DNA of 64,000 nucleotides from Martinezella hainanensis (GTDB taxonomy: Bacteria; Pseudomonadota; Alphaproteobacteria; Rhizobiales; Rhizobiaceae), in NCBI RefSeq assembly GCF_900094555.1, contig NZ_FMAC01000004.1, positions 496,001-560,000 on the forward strand, in the 5' to 3' direction. This document shows, in pieces, positions 38,776-46,596 of the stretch. The position numbers and the translations under genes are program-made. A model generated the notes under the pieces. The model was given only the letters and a program-made list of their open reading frames with translations, ran no database searches and was not told the DNA's origin. Position 1 is the first letter of the stretch. The number at the start of each line of letters is the position of its first letter.

Positions 38776-39987
38776 TCACGCAGTGGCGGGTTGCATGACC
38801 TTGCTTTCCCGTGTCCGCGCCCACTGAATGACGGGCCGTTCGAGCAATACATAGCTCAACGTGCCGATGGCGAAGATGATGGTGGTTGCGATGAGGCTTG
38901 AAATTATCCAGCCGCCCAGCACGTCGTCCGAGCCTGCACCGAAGGACGAAGGGAAGAGCTGCGGCATCAAGGTCAGCACGATATCCTGCCAGATGTAGAC
39001 GCCGAAGGAGACGGTAGCGACATAACGGCTCACGGGATTGTCGAGCAGTCTTGCCAGCAGCAGCGATTGCGGAAGCGTGCAGAGCGCGATCGCGACCGCT
39101 ATGGGAAGCAGCGGGAATTGATAGGGAATACCGAGCCAGGCATAGCCTTCCGCCGCGCCGCCGATCGACTGCGGCAGCTGCCATGCGCCCATAATAATCG
39201 CGAGCGCGCCGATGATGTCATAGATTACCGAGCGACGGGCGGGGAGGATGGTCTGGATGCCGGCGGCGAGCGCGCCGATCGCGAATATCGCGAAGAAGCC
39301 GATGGGATTATAGCGCGGCATCCACTCCTTGGCGCCGCCCTGGAAGCCATATTGCCAGCCCCGCCCGACATTGTCCGTCGGCAGATAGGTGACGACAAGC
39401 CAGTGGCCGACAAGTGCTATCGCGATGATGCCGATCCAGAGAAGGCGGCTGACGAAAGCGGAGCGCGATCTCAATTTCGGATGAAACAGCAGCAGGAAGC
39501 CGATCGGCAAGAGGACATAGCAGGTCGTCTCGAAGGGGATCGACCACAATGGTCCGTCACCCTGCACCGGGAAAAAGGTGCGCCAGTGCCATTGGCTCAT
39601 CAGGAAGAAGCCGGCGATGTAGCGGCCGGCCAGCTCCGTATCGAGCGGAAAGCCGTAGATCGTGAAGCTGATCAGAAAGCCGACCGTCAGGGCGAACCAG
39701 AAACCTGGCAGAATGCGTGCTGCGCGGCGCATGGCGTAGATCTTTAACGAAGGCAAGGGTTGGGCTCTATCCAGCCCCAGCCAGAAAGGGCGTGCAAGCA
39801 GAAAGCCGCTGAGGACGAAAAAGACCGAGACGCCGTGATTGCCGAAGCGCGCGATTATGAAGGTTGTATCCAGATCCGGAGGGATCTTGTAGAAATTCAT
39901 CCGGAGCACGAGATGGTGAACGAGCACCATCAGACATGCGACGGCGCGCATGAAATCCGCTCCTCCCAGCCGCTTTGCGTTCTCCAT
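38776..39987 (-). CDS. Acyltransferase family 3 (OafA-like) membrane protein
   Basis: A 403-residue polytopic protein with about ten hydrophobic segments. The N-terminal LGGADFMRAVACLMVLVHH contains the RAxAxxxVxxxH catalytic motif of acyltransferase-3 enzymes, followed by GVSVFFVLSGFLLARPF. Such enzymes O-acetylate surface polysaccharides or other exported glycans. It is a single-gene unit on the reverse strand, convergent with the enolase-family gene. The C-terminal tail (RTRESKVMQPATA) is cytoplasmic-like. Confidence 0.9.
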   Translation of the reverse strand: MENAKRLGGADFMRAVACLMVLVHHLVLRMNFYKIPPDLDTTFIIARFGNHGVSVFFVLSGFLLARPFWLGLDRAQPLPSLKIYAMRRAARILPGFWFALTVGFLISFTIYGFPLDTELAGRYIAGFFLMSQWHWRTFFPVQGDGPLWSIPFETTCYVLLPIGFLLLFHPKLRSRSAFVSRLLWIGIIAIALVGHWLVVTYLPTDNVGRGWQYGFQGGAKEWMPRYNPIGFFAIFAIGALAAGIQTILPARRSVIYDIIGALAIIMGAWQLPQSIGGAAEGYAWLGIPYQFPLLPIAVAIALCTLPQSLLLARLLDNPVSRYVATVSFGVYIWQDIVLTLMPQLFPSSFGAGSDDVLGGWIISSLIATTIIFAIGTLSYVLLERPVIQWARTRESKVMQPATA

Positions 39988-40065
39988 TCCCGTATCCGCC
40001 CGAGATCTCCTTCTATTGCGTTAGGTCATCACGGCGGTTTCGGCAAGCGTGATCCTTGAAGGCAG

Positions 40066-40134
40066 GACGCCCGAACCCGTGGTGCCGGATCCGGGCGTCG
40101 AACCAATCTCCCGCACCTGCCAGAAGCGGGAGAT
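40066..40134. other. Two hairpins downstream of the FMN reductase gene
   Basis: GACGCCCG (40066-40073) pairs with CGGGCGTC (40092-40099). ATCTCCCGC (40106-40114) pairs perfectly with GCGGGAGAT (40126-40134). Both lie downstream of the reductase stop on the reverse strand. Neither is followed by a T-run, so termination is possible but not certain. Confidence 0.4.
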
Positions 40135-40159
40135 CGGATTCACATGTCTCGAATAAGGA

Positions 40160-40735
40160 TCAGGCGGCGGCTGAGCGATAGGGGCGCATGGTGCGCGCCG
40201 GCTTTAGGGCGTTGCTCCACCAGTTCAGCCGCGCGATCATGAGAACAAGCGATTTTCGCGCATCGAGCGGGTTTTCCAGCGTGCCGTCCTCGGCAAATCT
40301 GCCCCACGGATTGGCAAAGCTTACCGTATCGCGCACCGTCACCGTATGAAGTTCGGCAAAGACGAGCCGCAACTGTTCCACGGCGCGCAGGCCGCCGGAG
40401 ATGCCGCCATAGGAAACGAAGGCGACAGGCTTGCCATGCCAGGGCTCGTAGACGAGATCGAGCACGAATTTCAGCGAGGCGGTGAAGCTGTGATTGTATT
40501 CCGGCGTGACGATAATGAAGGCGTCAGCATCTGCAAGCCGCTCTGAAAGTGCCGTGACGCCCGGATGCTCGCGATTGTGCTCAAAAGGCAGGTTGAATTC
40601 GAGAGGATCGATCAGGTCGATATCTACAAGCGGATAGTGTGCCAATTCGCGGGCGACCCAGTTGACCACCCGATCGCACAGCCGCCCCGGGCGCGTGCTG
40701 CCGTAGATGATCGCCAGCCGGGTTCTTTCTGTCAT
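40160..40735 (-). CDS. NADPH-dependent FMN reductase (SoxR-regulated flavoprotein)
   Basis: A 191-residue flavodoxin-like reductase. The FMN-binding phosphate loop is [13 protein letters not shown] near residue 10 and the second loop is [13 protein letters not shown], as in ArsH/ChrR/azoreductase-like NADPH:FMN reductases. It probably reduces quinones or redox-cycling compounds. The gene is divergent from soxR, and its promoter contains a SoxR-type dyad in a 19-bp spacer, so it is a very likely direct SoxR target. Confidence 0.93.
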   Translation of the reverse strand: MTERTRLAIIYGSTRPGRLCDRVVNWVARELAHYPLVDIDLIDPLEFNLPFEHNREHPGVTALSERLADADAFIIVTPEYNHSFTASLKFVLDLVYEPWHGKPVAFVSYGGISGGLRAVEQLRLVFAELHTVTVRDTVSFANPWGRFAEDGTLENPLDARKSLVLMIARLNWWSNALKPARTMRPYRSAAA

Positions 40736-40769
40736 GTCATGCTCCTGCTTTACGCGGTTTGGAGCCAGC

Positions 40770-40800
40770 GTTATAAAACCTCAAGCAAAGTTGAGGTCAA
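40770..40800 (-). promoter_or_regulatory. SoxR-type promoter and operator for the FMN reductase
   Basis: On the reverse strand TTGACC (-35, 40795-40800) and TATAAC (-10, 40770-40775) are 19 bp apart, the over-long spacing typical of MerR-family promoters. Inside lies the perfect dyad ACCTCAA-6-TTGAGGT (40778-40797), close to the known SoxR box CCTCAAG...CTTGAGG. An AGGAG site precedes the reductase ATG. Confidence 0.85.
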
Positions 40801-40808
40801 TAGCAAAT

Positions 40809-41273
40809 ATGGGAAAAATCGATCCCTCGCAATTTTCGAAGCTGCTGACGGTCGGTGAGGTGGCGGCGCGCAGCGGAGTGGCCGTATCCGCCCTGCATTT
40901 CTACGAGGCGAAGGGGCTCATCGAGAGCCATCGCAGCCGTGGCAACCAGCGGCGTTATCCTCGCGAAGTCTTGCGGCGGGTTGCTGTCATCAAGGTAGCG
41001 CAAAGGGTCGGCATTCCGCTTGCCGAGATTCAGGCGGCTCTTCAATCGCTACCACAGGGGCGAACGCCGACGGCATCAGACTGGAAGGCGCTTTCGGAGC
41101 TATGGAAGGATGATCTCGACGCGCGCATCAGGCGCTTGCAGGGCCTTCGCGATCAGCTGGACAGCTGTATTGGCTGCGGCTGCCTTTCACTCGATAGCTG
41201 TCCGTTGCGCAATCCGTGGGATACGCTTTCCGAAGAGGGGGCGGGGCCGCGGCTGCTCGACCCCGCAGAGTGA
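40809..41273 (+). CDS. soxR: Redox-sensitive transcriptional activator SoxR
   Basis: From the ATG at 40809 a 154-residue MerR-family regulator. The N-terminal winged helix ([27 protein letters not shown]) is followed by a dimerisation helix and the [2Fe-2S] cluster motif [12 protein letters not shown], giving C120, C123, C125 and C131 in the CX2CXCX5C spacing specific to SoxR. An in-frame ATG at 40707 would overlap the divergent reductase and the operator, so it is rejected. It senses redox-cycling compounds. Confidence 0.96.
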   Translation: MGKIDPSQFSKLLTVGEVAARSGVAVSALHFYEAKGLIESHRSRGNQRRYPREVLRRVAVIKVAQRVGIPLAEIQAALQSLPQGRTPTASDWKALSELWKDDLDARIRRLQGLRDQLDSCIGCGCLSLDSCPLRNPWDTLSEEGAGPRLLDPAE

Positions 41274-41282
41274 ATTGAACGC

Positions 41283-42794
41283 TTAGGCGTGGACGTAGCT
41301 GTCGGCCATGTAGCTTTCGAGGGCGGCTGCTTCTTCCTTAGAAAGGTAGAGGCCCTTCTTGGAGCGGCGCCAGAGAATGTCGGCGGCGCTATAGGCCCAT
41401 TCCTGTTCCGCAAGGTAACGCACTTCCGCCTCATAGAGATCGCTTCCGAAGCAACGGCCGAGATCGGCGATCGTCTTTGCGTCGCCGAGGATCGTGGCGG
41501 CGCGCGTCCCATAGCGGCGAATGAGGCGCCGCGCATGTGGATCGGCGAGGAAGGGATAGCGTGATTTCAGCTTGGAGACTTCGGCATCATAGCCGCGAAC
41601 GGGAAAGTCGCCGCCCGGCAGCGAGCTCCCGGCGGTCCAGGGCGTACCCTTGAGGCCGATCGCCTCGCCGATTTTTTCCAGAGCATGCTCGCCCAAGCGA
41701 CGATAGGTGGTGAGCTTGCCGCCGAAGACATTGAGCAGCGGTGCCTGACCCTCTTCGCCCTCGACCTTGAGAACGTAGTCGCGCGTTGCTTCCTGTGCCT
41801 TGGAGGCGCCATCATCATAGAGCGGGCGTACGGCCGAATAGGTCCACACGATGTCTTCGGGCCGTACCGGCTCCTTGAAATATTCGCTGGCGGCATTGCA
41901 GAGATAGGTGGTTTCGCCCTCGGTGATCTTCACATCCTTCGGATCGTCCTTGTAGTCACGATCCGTGGTGCCGATCAGCGTGAAATCCTGCTCATAGGGG
42001 ATGGCGAAGATGATGCGGTTGTCCGGATTCTGGAAGAAATAGGCGCGCGGGCCGTCGAACTTCTTGCGCACGATGATATGGCTGCCCTGGACGAGCCGGA
42101 CATTGTGCACCTGGTTCTTGCCGAAGGCATCGGAGAGGACATGATCGACCCAGGGGCCTGCGGCATTGACCAGCATGCGCGAGCGGAACTGCCGCTTCTC
42201 GCCATTGATCGTGTTTTCCGTTTCGATGGCCCAGACGGCGCCTTCGCGCCGGGCGGAGATCACCTTCGTCCGTGGCATGATCGTTGCGCCGCGGTCTGCC
42301 GCGTCGCGCGCGTTCAGCACCACCATGCGGGCATCGTCGACCCAGCCGTCGGAATATTCGAAGGCTTTGGTGAAGAGGGCCTTCAGCGGCTTGCCCGCCG
42401 GATCCTTCTTCATATCCAGCGTCGCCGTTGGTGGCAGCAGCTTTCGTCCGCCGAGGTGGTCATAGAGGAAAAGGCCGAGGCGGATGAGCCAGGCCGGCCG
42501 GATGCCGCCCTTATGATAGGGTAACACGAAGCGCATCGGCCAAATGATGTGCGGCGCCATCGCCCAGAGTACTTCGCGTTCCATCAGCGATTCGCGCACG
42601 AGGCGGAATTCGTAGTGCTCGAGGTAGCGCAGTCCGCCGTGGATGAGCTTGGTGGCGCCGGACGATGTGCCGGAAGCGAAGTCGTTCATCTCGGCGAGCG
42701 CGACCTTGTAGCCGCGTCCCGTGGCATCACGGGCGATGCCGCAACCGTTGATACCGCCGCCGATAACGAAAATGTCGTAGACCTGTTCGCTCAC
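41283..42794 (-). CDS. glpD: Glycerol-3-phosphate dehydrogenase (FAD-dependent)
   Basis: Aerobic membrane-associated glycerol-3-phosphate dehydrogenase, 503 residues, producing dihydroxyacetone phosphate and passing electrons to quinone. The FAD motif VIGGGINGCGIARDATGRGY is at the N-terminus, followed by the GlpD signature SGTSSGATKLIHGGLRYLE. The C-terminal DAO-associated domain with the DLYEAEVRYLAEQEWAYSAADILWRRSKKGL region is present. It follows glpR on the same strand with a 113-base gap that contains a palindrome. Confidence 0.97.
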   Translation of the reverse strand: MSEQVYDIFVIGGGINGCGIARDATGRGYKVALAEMNDFASGTSSGATKLIHGGLRYLEHYEFRLVRESLMEREVLWAMAPHIIWPMRFVLPYHKGGIRPAWLIRLGLFLYDHLGGRKLLPPTATLDMKKDPAGKPLKALFTKAFEYSDGWVDDARMVVLNARDAADRGATIMPRTKVISARREGAVWAIETENTINGEKRQFRSRMLVNAAGPWVDHVLSDAFGKNQVHNVRLVQGSHIIVRKKFDGPRAYFFQNPDNRIIFAIPYEQDFTLIGTTDRDYKDDPKDVKITEGETTYLCNAASEYFKEPVRPEDIVWTYSAVRPLYDDGASKAQEATRDYVLKVEGEEGQAPLLNVFGGKLTTYRRLGEHALEKIGEAIGLKGTPWTAGSSLPGGDFPVRGYDAEVSKLKSRYPFLADPHARRLIRRYGTRAATILGDAKTIADLGRCFGSDLYEAEVRYLAEQEWAYSAADILWRRSKKGLYLSKEEAAALESYMADSYVHA

Positions 42795-42875
42795 CCGCCC
42801 CTCCGCAAAGGTCAGCCATCCCAGAAGATGGAAAATCGAAACTAATCCATCTAAAGCGAAACAGATACGAATGTC

Positions 42876-42887
42876 AAACGAACGTTT
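42876..42887. promoter_or_regulatory. Palindrome upstream of glpD, candidate GlpR site
   Basis: AAACG-AA-CGTTT, perfect 5-base arms, about 80 bases upstream of the glpD start in the glpR-glpD gap. DeoR-type repressors often bind short A/T- and CG-containing dyads next to their targets. This is only a candidate. Confidence 0.4.
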
Positions 42888-42907
42888 CCTGACAGAAAAA
42901 GCGCCGG

Positions 42908-43681
42908 TCAGCCCGATCTGCGAGAGGTTTCAACAAGATGCACGTCATGTTCCGCAGCGATGGAGCGCACGGATTCGATACTACATTCGTCTGTTACGAA
43001 CGTATGAACCTGCGAGAGATGGCCGATGCGAACCGGGGCGGTTCGTTCGAACTTGGTGCTGTCGGCGACGAGAATGACATGCCGGGCATTGGCGATGATG
43101 GCCTGCGCGACTTTCACTTCGCGAAAGTCGAAATCCAGAAGCGCGCCGTCGGGATCGATCGCGGAGGCGCCGATAACGGCATAATCGACCTTGAACTGTT
43201 TGATGAAATCGACGGCCGCCTCGCCGACGATGCCGCCATCCGAGCCACGCACGACGCCGCCGGAAATCACGACTTCGATGGAGGGGAAAATACGTAACTT
43301 ATTGGCAACGTTGATATTATTGGTGATGACCATTAGCTCGTGATGGCCGAGCAGTGCCTCGCCGACGGCTTCCGTCGTCGTGCCGATATTGATGAAAAGC
43401 GAGCTGTTGTTGGGGATCAGGCTGGCGGCGGCGCGGCCGATCGCGTGCTTTTCGGGTGCGGCGATGGATCGTCTCGCCTCATATTTCACGTTCTCGGTTC
43501 CGCCGGGGAAAATCGCGCCGCCATGCACGCGTGACAGCACGCGCCCGTCGCAGAGATCGTTGAGGTCCTTGCGGATGGTTTGCGGCGTGACCGAGAAGCG
43601 CATCGCCAGCTCCTCGACCAGCACTCGCCCTTCCGCCTTGGCGATTTCGAGGATCTCTGTCTGACGCCCGGACAAGAACAT
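42908..43681 (-). CDS. glpR: DeoR-family transcriptional repressor (GlpR-like)
   Basis: A 257-residue DeoR regulator. The N-terminal HTH (RQTEILEIAKAEGRVLVEELAMRFSVTPQTIRKDLNDL) is followed by the sugar-phosphate-sensing domain with INIGTTTEAVGEALL and the VVISGGVVRGSDGGIVGEAA block. It lies just upstream of glpD on the same strand, so it is most likely the glycerol-3-phosphate-responsive repressor; the symbol rests on context and family. Confidence 0.88.
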   Translation of the reverse strand: MFLSGRQTEILEIAKAEGRVLVEELAMRFSVTPQTIRKDLNDLCDGRVLSRVHGGAIFPGGTENVKYEARRSIAAPEKHAIGRAAASLIPNNSSLFINIGTTTEAVGEALLGHHELMVITNNINVANKLRIFPSIEVVISGGVVRGSDGGIVGEAAVDFIKQFKVDYAVIGASAIDPDGALLDFDFREVKVAQAIIANARHVILVADSTKFERTAPVRIGHLSQVHTFVTDECSIESVRSIAAEHDVHLVETSRRSG

Positions 43682-43713
43682 GGTTTTCGCTCCCTTTCTT
43701 TCGTTTTTTCGTC

Positions 43714-43723
43714 ATCATATGAT
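43714..43723. promoter_or_regulatory. Small palindrome in the glpR/SDR divergent gap
   Basis: ATCATATGAT lies 33 bases upstream of the glpR start in a 97-base divergent gap that is A/T-richer than its surroundings. It could be part of an operator or overlap a promoter. The evidence is weak. Confidence 0.25.
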
Positions 43724-43778
43724 AAAGTGAAAATTCCGCAATTACCGGCGCGCGAATAGTGCGGTTGGGGAGGTTATC

Positions 43779-44549
43779 GTGTTTCATCCGAAGCTATTCG
43801 AAAATCGCAACGTCGTGGTCACCGGCGCCGGCCGCGGCATCGGGCTGGAGGTCGCGCGGCAGTTTCTGGATTGCGGCGCCCATGTGCTTGTCCATGTCGG
43901 CCGGGACGCGGGGCGCCAATTGCCCGATTTTCTGATGGAGGCAGAGGCCGAGCGCCGCGCCTTTCTCATTGCCGGCGATTTCGCCGCCGGCAATGGCACG
44001 CGCGATTTCGTCAGCGCTGCGGGCGAGCGTTTCGACCGCGTCGACGTGCTGGTCAACAATGCCGGTACCATGGTTGGGCGATTTCCGGCCGGCGAGCTGA
44101 CGGACGACCAATACCAGCAGATCGTTCATCTCAATCAGACTTCCGTCATGGAAGTGACGAGAGGGCTGCTGCCGCTGTTGCGGGCTGCCGGGCAGGCTGC
44201 GATCGTCAATACGGTTTCGATTTCCGCGCTCACTGGCGGCAGTCCTGGATCTGCGATCTACTCCGCCTCGAAAGCGTTCGTCGCGACCTATTCGAAAGCA
44301 TTGGCGCGAGAGCTGGCGCCAGATGGCATCCGGGTGAACTGCGTCTCGCCCGGCACGATAGCGACCGATTTTCATGAGCGCTATTCCTCCACGGAGAAGC
44401 TGGAGCAGACGCGCAAATCGATCCCGCTTCAGCGCCTTGGTACGCCGGAAGATTGCGCCCCCGCTTATCTCTTCCTCGCGACGCCCCTGCTTTCCGGTTA
44501 CATCACGGGACAAGTGGTCGAGATCAATGGTGGTCAGCTTATCTGCTGA
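43779..44549 (+). CDS. SDR-family oxidoreductase
   Basis: A classical SDR of 256 residues starting at a GTG with GGGGAGG 5 bases upstream. It has the cofactor motif VVVTGAGRGIGLEVA, the VLVNNAGT motif, catalytic S in VSISALTGG and YSASKAFVATYSK, and ends ITGQVVEINGGQLIC. It is divergent from glpR, but no functional link to glycerol metabolism is evident. The substrate is unknown. Confidence 0.92.
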   Translation: MFHPKLFENRNVVVTGAGRGIGLEVARQFLDCGAHVLVHVGRDAGRQLPDFLMEAEAERRAFLIAGDFAAGNGTRDFVSAAGERFDRVDVLVNNAGTMVGRFPAGELTDDQYQQIVHLNQTSVMEVTRGLLPLLRAAGQAAIVNTVSISALTGGSPGSAIYSASKAFVATYSKALARELAPDGIRVNCVSPGTIATDFHERYSSTEKLEQTRKSIPLQRLGTPEDCAPAYLFLATPLLSGYITGQVVEINGGQLIC

Positions 44550-44650
44550 TAAAACGGACCTTTTTTGGTTTTCCATGTGTTTTTGAATAAGCTTCTGATT
44601 TGATAATATTATAAGCATACCTCTGGGGATTTCTTACTAGAGGCTGTGTT

Positions 44651-44989
44651 ATGTCGTCGTCTCTACCGCAAAGCGGTGAAGCGGAACGTGATGTCGAGGA
44701 AATGACTGATAGGGCGCGAAAGGCGAGCGCCCTGCTGAAAGCGCTATCGCATGAGACCCGTTTGGCAATTCTTTTCATGCTTGCCAAGCACGAGAAAACG
44801 GTGATGGAGCTCGAGGCTCTTCTTGATCTGCCGCAGGCTGTTGTTTCGCAGCATTTGGCACGGCTTCGCCTGGACAAGCTGGTCGATACGCGTCGCGAAG
44901 GGCGGCTCATCCACTATGCCGTCGCACGGTCGGAAATCTGCGCCGTCGTCGATTCGCTGCAGAAAGCCTTCTGTCAGAGCGATCGCTGA
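44651..44989 (+). CDS. ArsR-family winged-helix regulator
   Basis: A 112-residue ArsR/SmtB-type regulator. The HTH core is SALLKALSHETRLAILFMLAKHEKTVMELEALLDLPQAVVSQHLARLRLDKLVDTRREGRLIHYAV, with the usual recognition-helix motif AVVSQHLARLR. No CxC metal site is seen in the a3 helix, so metal sensing is not indicated. It is 101 bases downstream of the SDR on the same strand. The regulated genes are not evident from context. Confidence 0.9.
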   Translation: MSSSLPQSGEAERDVEEMTDRARKASALLKALSHETRLAILFMLAKHEKTVMELEALLDLPQAVVSQHLARLRLDKLVDTRREGRLIHYAVARSEICAVVDSLQKAFCQSDR

Positions 44990-45059
44990 GGCCTGAAGCG
45001 GCCTTGCATGTTGCGCTCGCCATGCTGCCGGTCTAACTCTTTCGTTGCGGGAGAGTGGG

Positions 45060-45956
45060 ATGATCGAGAAGCTGGAATTCTTCATAGCGCTGGCGAATCA
45101 GAAGCATTTTGGCCGCGCAGCCGAAGAATGCGGCGTGACGCAGCCGACCTTGTCTGCGGCCATCCGCCAGTTGGAGGACCAGCTCGGCGTGATGCTTGTC
45201 AGCCGTGGCTCGCGCTTTCAGGGGCTGACGCCTGAGGGGCAGCGCGTCCTGGAATGGGCGCGCCGCATCGTCGGCGACAGCCGCACCATGCGCGAGGAGA
45301 TGCGCGCGGCACGCAAGGGCCTTGCCGGCCATATCCGGATCGCGGCCATTCCGACGGCCCTTGCCATGGTGCAGAAAATCACCACGCCTTTTCAGGAACG
45401 GCATCCGGACGTCACCTTCTCGATCTTATCGCGCAACTCGCTGCAAGTGTTGAGCCTGCTCGAAAACCTCGAGATCGATGCCGGCATCACCTATCTGGAA
45501 AATGAGCCGCTTGGCCGCGTCACCAGCGTGCCGCTCTATGCCGAGCGCTATCACCTGATTACCGCGGCGGGCAGCCCGTTTTCGGAGCGCGAGAGTGTGA
45601 CCTGGAAGGAAGTGGGCGATCTTCGGCTTTGTCTATTGACCGCCGACATGCAAAACCGTCGTATCATCAACCGGCATCTCGCTGAGGCTGGTGTCACAGC
45701 CAGTCCGACGCTCGAATCCAACTCGATGATCGTGTTGTTTTCCCATGTGCAGACCGGGCGTTGGGCGAGCATTATGCCGAAGAATATCGCCGATTCCTTC
45801 GGCTTTCCGGCCGATATCCGCAAAATCCCGATCACGGAGCCGGATGCGGAACATCTCGTCGGGCTGGTCGCCACGCACCGCGAACCCTTCACGCCGCTTG
45901 TCTCTGCCTTGTTGCATGAGGCGAGATTGCTCGCAGAAGGCGAGAAGCATCGATAG
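45060..45956 (+). CDS. LysR-family regulator of the fds formate dehydrogenase operon
   Basis: A 298-residue LysR regulator from the ATG at 45060 with GGGAGAG upstream. The HTH is IEKLEFFIALANQKHFGRAAEECGVTQPTLSAAIRQLEDQLGVMLVSR. It lies immediately upstream of, and in the same direction as, fdsG. Its stop codon is embedded in a perfect palindrome that is a good candidate for its binding site. In related bacteria a LysR gene next to fds genes is common, so it is probably the formate dehydrogenase activator. Confidence 0.92.
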   Translation: MIEKLEFFIALANQKHFGRAAEECGVTQPTLSAAIRQLEDQLGVMLVSRGSRFQGLTPEGQRVLEWARRIVGDSRTMREEMRAARKGLAGHIRIAAIPTALAMVQKITTPFQERHPDVTFSILSRNSLQVLSLLENLEIDAGITYLENEPLGRVTSVPLYAERYHLITAAGSPFSERESVTWKEVGDLRLCLLTADMQNRRIINRHLAEAGVTASPTLESNSMIVLFSHVQTGRWASIMPKNIADSFGFPADIRKIPITEPDAEHLVGLVATHREPFTPLVSALLHEARLLAEGEKHR

Positions 45957-45970
45957 AAATTTTCTATCGA
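45950..45970. promoter_or_regulatory. Perfect 21-base palindrome upstream of fdsG
   Basis: TCGATAGAAA-T-TTTCTATCGA, 10-base arms around one base, overlapping the LysR stop codon (45954-45956) and 146 bases before the fdsG start. The ATAGAAA/TTTCTAT halves resemble LysR-type sites (T-N11-A). It could also act as a weak terminator, but lacks a T-tract. Confidence 0.65.
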
Positions 45971-46116
45971 GCGACGGGACTGCCTTATTGATCCTTTGCC
46001 TTCTCCCTGCGAGCTTATCTCCGTGGCGTGTCGATCGCGCGCCAGGAGGAAGTGCCGCATAGGTCTTTTCCGAAGATTCGCCTTCGATCTTCGGAGCTAT
46101 GCGCGGGAGGCTGCTA

Positions 46117-46596
46117 ATGAGTTTGAATCAGGCCGCGGGCGATGTCGCAACCCGCGCCGGCACCATCATCGATAGCATGAAATCGATGGAGGGGCCGCTT
46201 TTGCCGATCCTGCACGGGATTCAAGAGGAATTCGGCTATGTGCCGCAGGATGCGCTGCCGCTGATCGCCAAGGCGCTGAACCTTTCGCGCGCCGAAGTGC
46301 ATGGCGTGATGACCTTTTATCATGACTATCGCGATCACCCCGCCGGCCGCCATGTCCTCAAGCTCTGTCGCGCCGAGGCCTGTCAGTCGATGGGCGGCGA
46401 TGTATTGGGGGAGCGCATCAAGCGGCTCCTGGGCATTGATTTCCATCAGACCACGCTCGATGGCAGCGTCACGCTGGAACCCGTCTACTGTCTCGGGCTC
46501 TGCGCCTGTGCGCCGGCGGCGATGCTCGACGGCGAACTCTATGGCCGGCTCGACGATGAAGGCGCCGACGACCTCGTGAAGGAGGCGCGCCAATGA
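46117..46596 (+). CDS. fdsG: NAD-dependent formate dehydrogenase gamma subunit
   Basis: A 159-residue NuoE-like thioredoxin-fold [2Fe-2S] subunit. The start at 46117 (MSLNQAAGDV) has GGGAGG upstream; an ATG at 46099 is less well placed. The cluster ligands are in CRAEACQSMGG and CLGLCACAPAAML. With FdsB and FdsA it forms the soluble NAD-linked molybdenum formate dehydrogenase that oxidises formate to CO2. Its stop overlaps the fdsB start. Confidence 0.95.
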   Translation: MSLNQAAGDVATRAGTIIDSMKSMEGPLLPILHGIQEEFGYVPQDALPLIAKALNLSRAEVHGVMTFYHDYRDHPAGRHVLKLCRAEACQSMGGDVLGERIKRLLGIDFHQTTLDGSVTLEPVYCLGLCACAPAAMLDGELYGRLDDEGADDLVKEARQ

